Assembly (NCBI GenBank): GCA_947311645.1
Contig: CAMZKZ010000030.1
Coordinates: 1-6,706, forward strand
DNA from: an uncultured Candidatus Altimarinota bacterium
GTDB taxonomy: Bacteria > Patescibacteriota > Gracilibacteria > CAIRYL01
Reading direction: 5' to 3'
DNA length: 6,706 nt
This document shows positions 6,172 to 6,706 of this stretch, piece by piece. The translations under genes were made by a program, and so were the position numbers. The notes under the pieces were generated by a model that saw only the letters and a program-made list of their open reading frames with translations, had not been told where the DNA came from and made no database searches. Numbering within the stretch: the stretch's first letter is position 1; each line of letters opens with the position of its first letter.

Positions 6172-6684
6172 TTAATACGATAGTGGAAAAGCATTCGCAT
6201 TCCAATCATTTATTCCATACTGCAAATTATACACTTCTACAAATCCCATATTTTTCATTATTTGTAGAGCTTTCCCACTTCTATTTCCGCTTCGACAATA
6301 AATAAAATATGTTTTATTTTTATCTAAAGCTGATAATTTTGTTTTAAAGTCTGCTCTTGTAACATCAATAAGTTCCGCATTTTTAATATGCCCCGATTGA
6401 AATTCTGAAAATGTTCGCACATCAATAATACTTTTTGTATCATCATTCGCATTAATTGCATCAATATATGCTTTAAATTTTTTCGCTGATACAGAAAGAG
6501 CAATTTGAGATTTTTGTTGTTTTTGAGTTTCTTGATCTTCTTGAGTTTCTTGAGTTTCTTGAGTTTCTACATTTTGTACATTTTGTATATTTTTTTCAGA
6601 ATCCATACACCCAGAAAAAAGAAGCACTACACCAAAAAGCCCACCTCCTAGCAATACTTTTACTGTTTTTTTTGTTTTCATCAT
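6172..6684 (-). CDS. Rhodanese-domain lipoprotein
   Basis: The 170-residue precursor begins MMKTKK, followed by a hydrophobic segment (about 8-24) ending in a lipobox-like LFSGC. C26 would be lipidated and the protein held on the outer face of the membrane. A flexible linker (about 31-60) of QNV and TQE repeats leads to one rhodanese domain at about 65-168, with IDVRTFSEFQSGHI at 87-100 and the active-site loop CRSGNRS at 130-136; C130 would carry the persulfide. Single-domain rhodaneses move sulfane sulfur to acceptors such as thiols or cyanide; the substrate here is unknown. The -3 lipobox position is Phe, allowed but less usual. Two adjacent ATGs are possible starts (6682-6684 and 6679-6681). 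A TATAAT abuts the first, but the window ends before a -35 could be judged. The next gene downstream, tpiA, is 76 bases away. Confidence 0.88.
   Translation of the reverse strand: MMKTKKTVKVLLGGGLFGVVLLFSGCMDSEKNIQNVQNVETQETQETQEDQETQKQQKSQIALSVSAKKFKAYIDAINANDDTKSIIDVRTFSEFQSGHIKNAELIDVTRADFKTKLSALDKNKTYFIYCRSGNRSGKALQIMKNMGFVEVYNLQYGINDWNANAFPLSY
6523..6594. repeat. Two adjacent in-frame 9-base tandem repeats in the lipoprotein linker
   Basis: On the plus strand TTGAGTTTC occurs at 6523-6531, a variant TTGATCTTC at 6532-6540, then three exact copies at 6541-6567. A second 9-base unit, TACATTTTG, follows twice (6568-6585), with a degraded third copy to 6594. Each unit is three codons, so copy changes keep the frame; they encode the TQE and QNV repeats between the lipid anchor and the rhodanese domain. 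Confidence 0.85.
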
Positions 6685-6706
6685 ATTATATAAAAAGAGT
6701 AATACT

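Noticed and set aside
282..6684. Alternative genetic code with TGA as glycine or CGA as tryptophan
   Set aside because: No in-frame TGA occurs in any gene, glycine uses GGN, and CGA codes conserved arginines such as R47 of KARI; tryptophan is TGG.
6685..6690. TATAAT directly before the rhodanese lipoprotein ATG as its promoter
   Set aside because: A start site about seven bases downstream would fall inside the coding region at the second ATG, and the window ends before a -35 could be seen.
1..6706. CRISPR array, tRNA, insertion sequence, toxin-antitoxin or defence cassette
   Set aside because: No spaced direct repeats of CRISPR type, no tRNA-like cloverleaf, no transposase motif or paired terminal repeats, and no small gene pair was seen on either strand.

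Overview
The window is AT-rich (about one-third G+C by eye) bacterial DNA with tightly packed genes. Arginine is encoded mostly by CGA, TAA and TAG are the only stop codons, and most genes have weak or no Shine-Dalgarno sequence. A triosephosphate isomerase of the archaeal type, a stand-alone riboflavin kinase and a SecD with no SecF beside it are an unusual mix. Together these features suggest an uncultivated lineage of the Candidate Phyla Radiation / Patescibacteria kind, perhaps near Peregrinibacteria or Gracilibacteria. That placement is an inference from style and content. The standard code fits: no gene needs TGA read as glycine, and CGA falls where a conserved arginine is expected.

Left part, plus strand (1-1315): the C-terminal end of an unrecognised protein stops at 209. 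A perfect A/T-flanked hairpin (231-263) follows, with a plausible promoter interleaved with it. Next is a single-gene unit encoding a class I ketol-acid reductoisomerase (ilvC, 282-1265), with every catalytic residue at its usual place but several nearby motifs altered. A near-ideal bidirectional terminator (1282-1315) separates it from the converging genes on the other strand.

Right part, minus strand, read from right to left: a membrane-anchored lipoprotein with a rhodanese domain (6172-6684), archaeal-type triosephosphate isomerase (5412-6095), SecD (3331-5331), a monofunctional riboflavin kinase (2833-3282) and a membrane-anchored VanW-domain protein (1361-2758). tpiA, secD and the riboflavin kinase have no clear terminator between them and may be one operon. 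A hairpin overlapping the riboflavin kinase stop codon probably ends it. The lipoprotein, SecD and the VanW protein act at or outside the membrane; the isomerase, the kinase and the reductoisomerase are cytosolic metabolic enzymes.

The genes are mostly recognisable housekeeping or envelope functions. I found no CRISPR array, mobile element, tRNA, rRNA, defence cassette or clear new system. The most interesting points are the archaeal-type TIM, the isolated and altered KARI, the expanded extracytoplasmic domain of SecD, the kinase-only riboflavin enzyme and the purine-rich tract ahead of secD.
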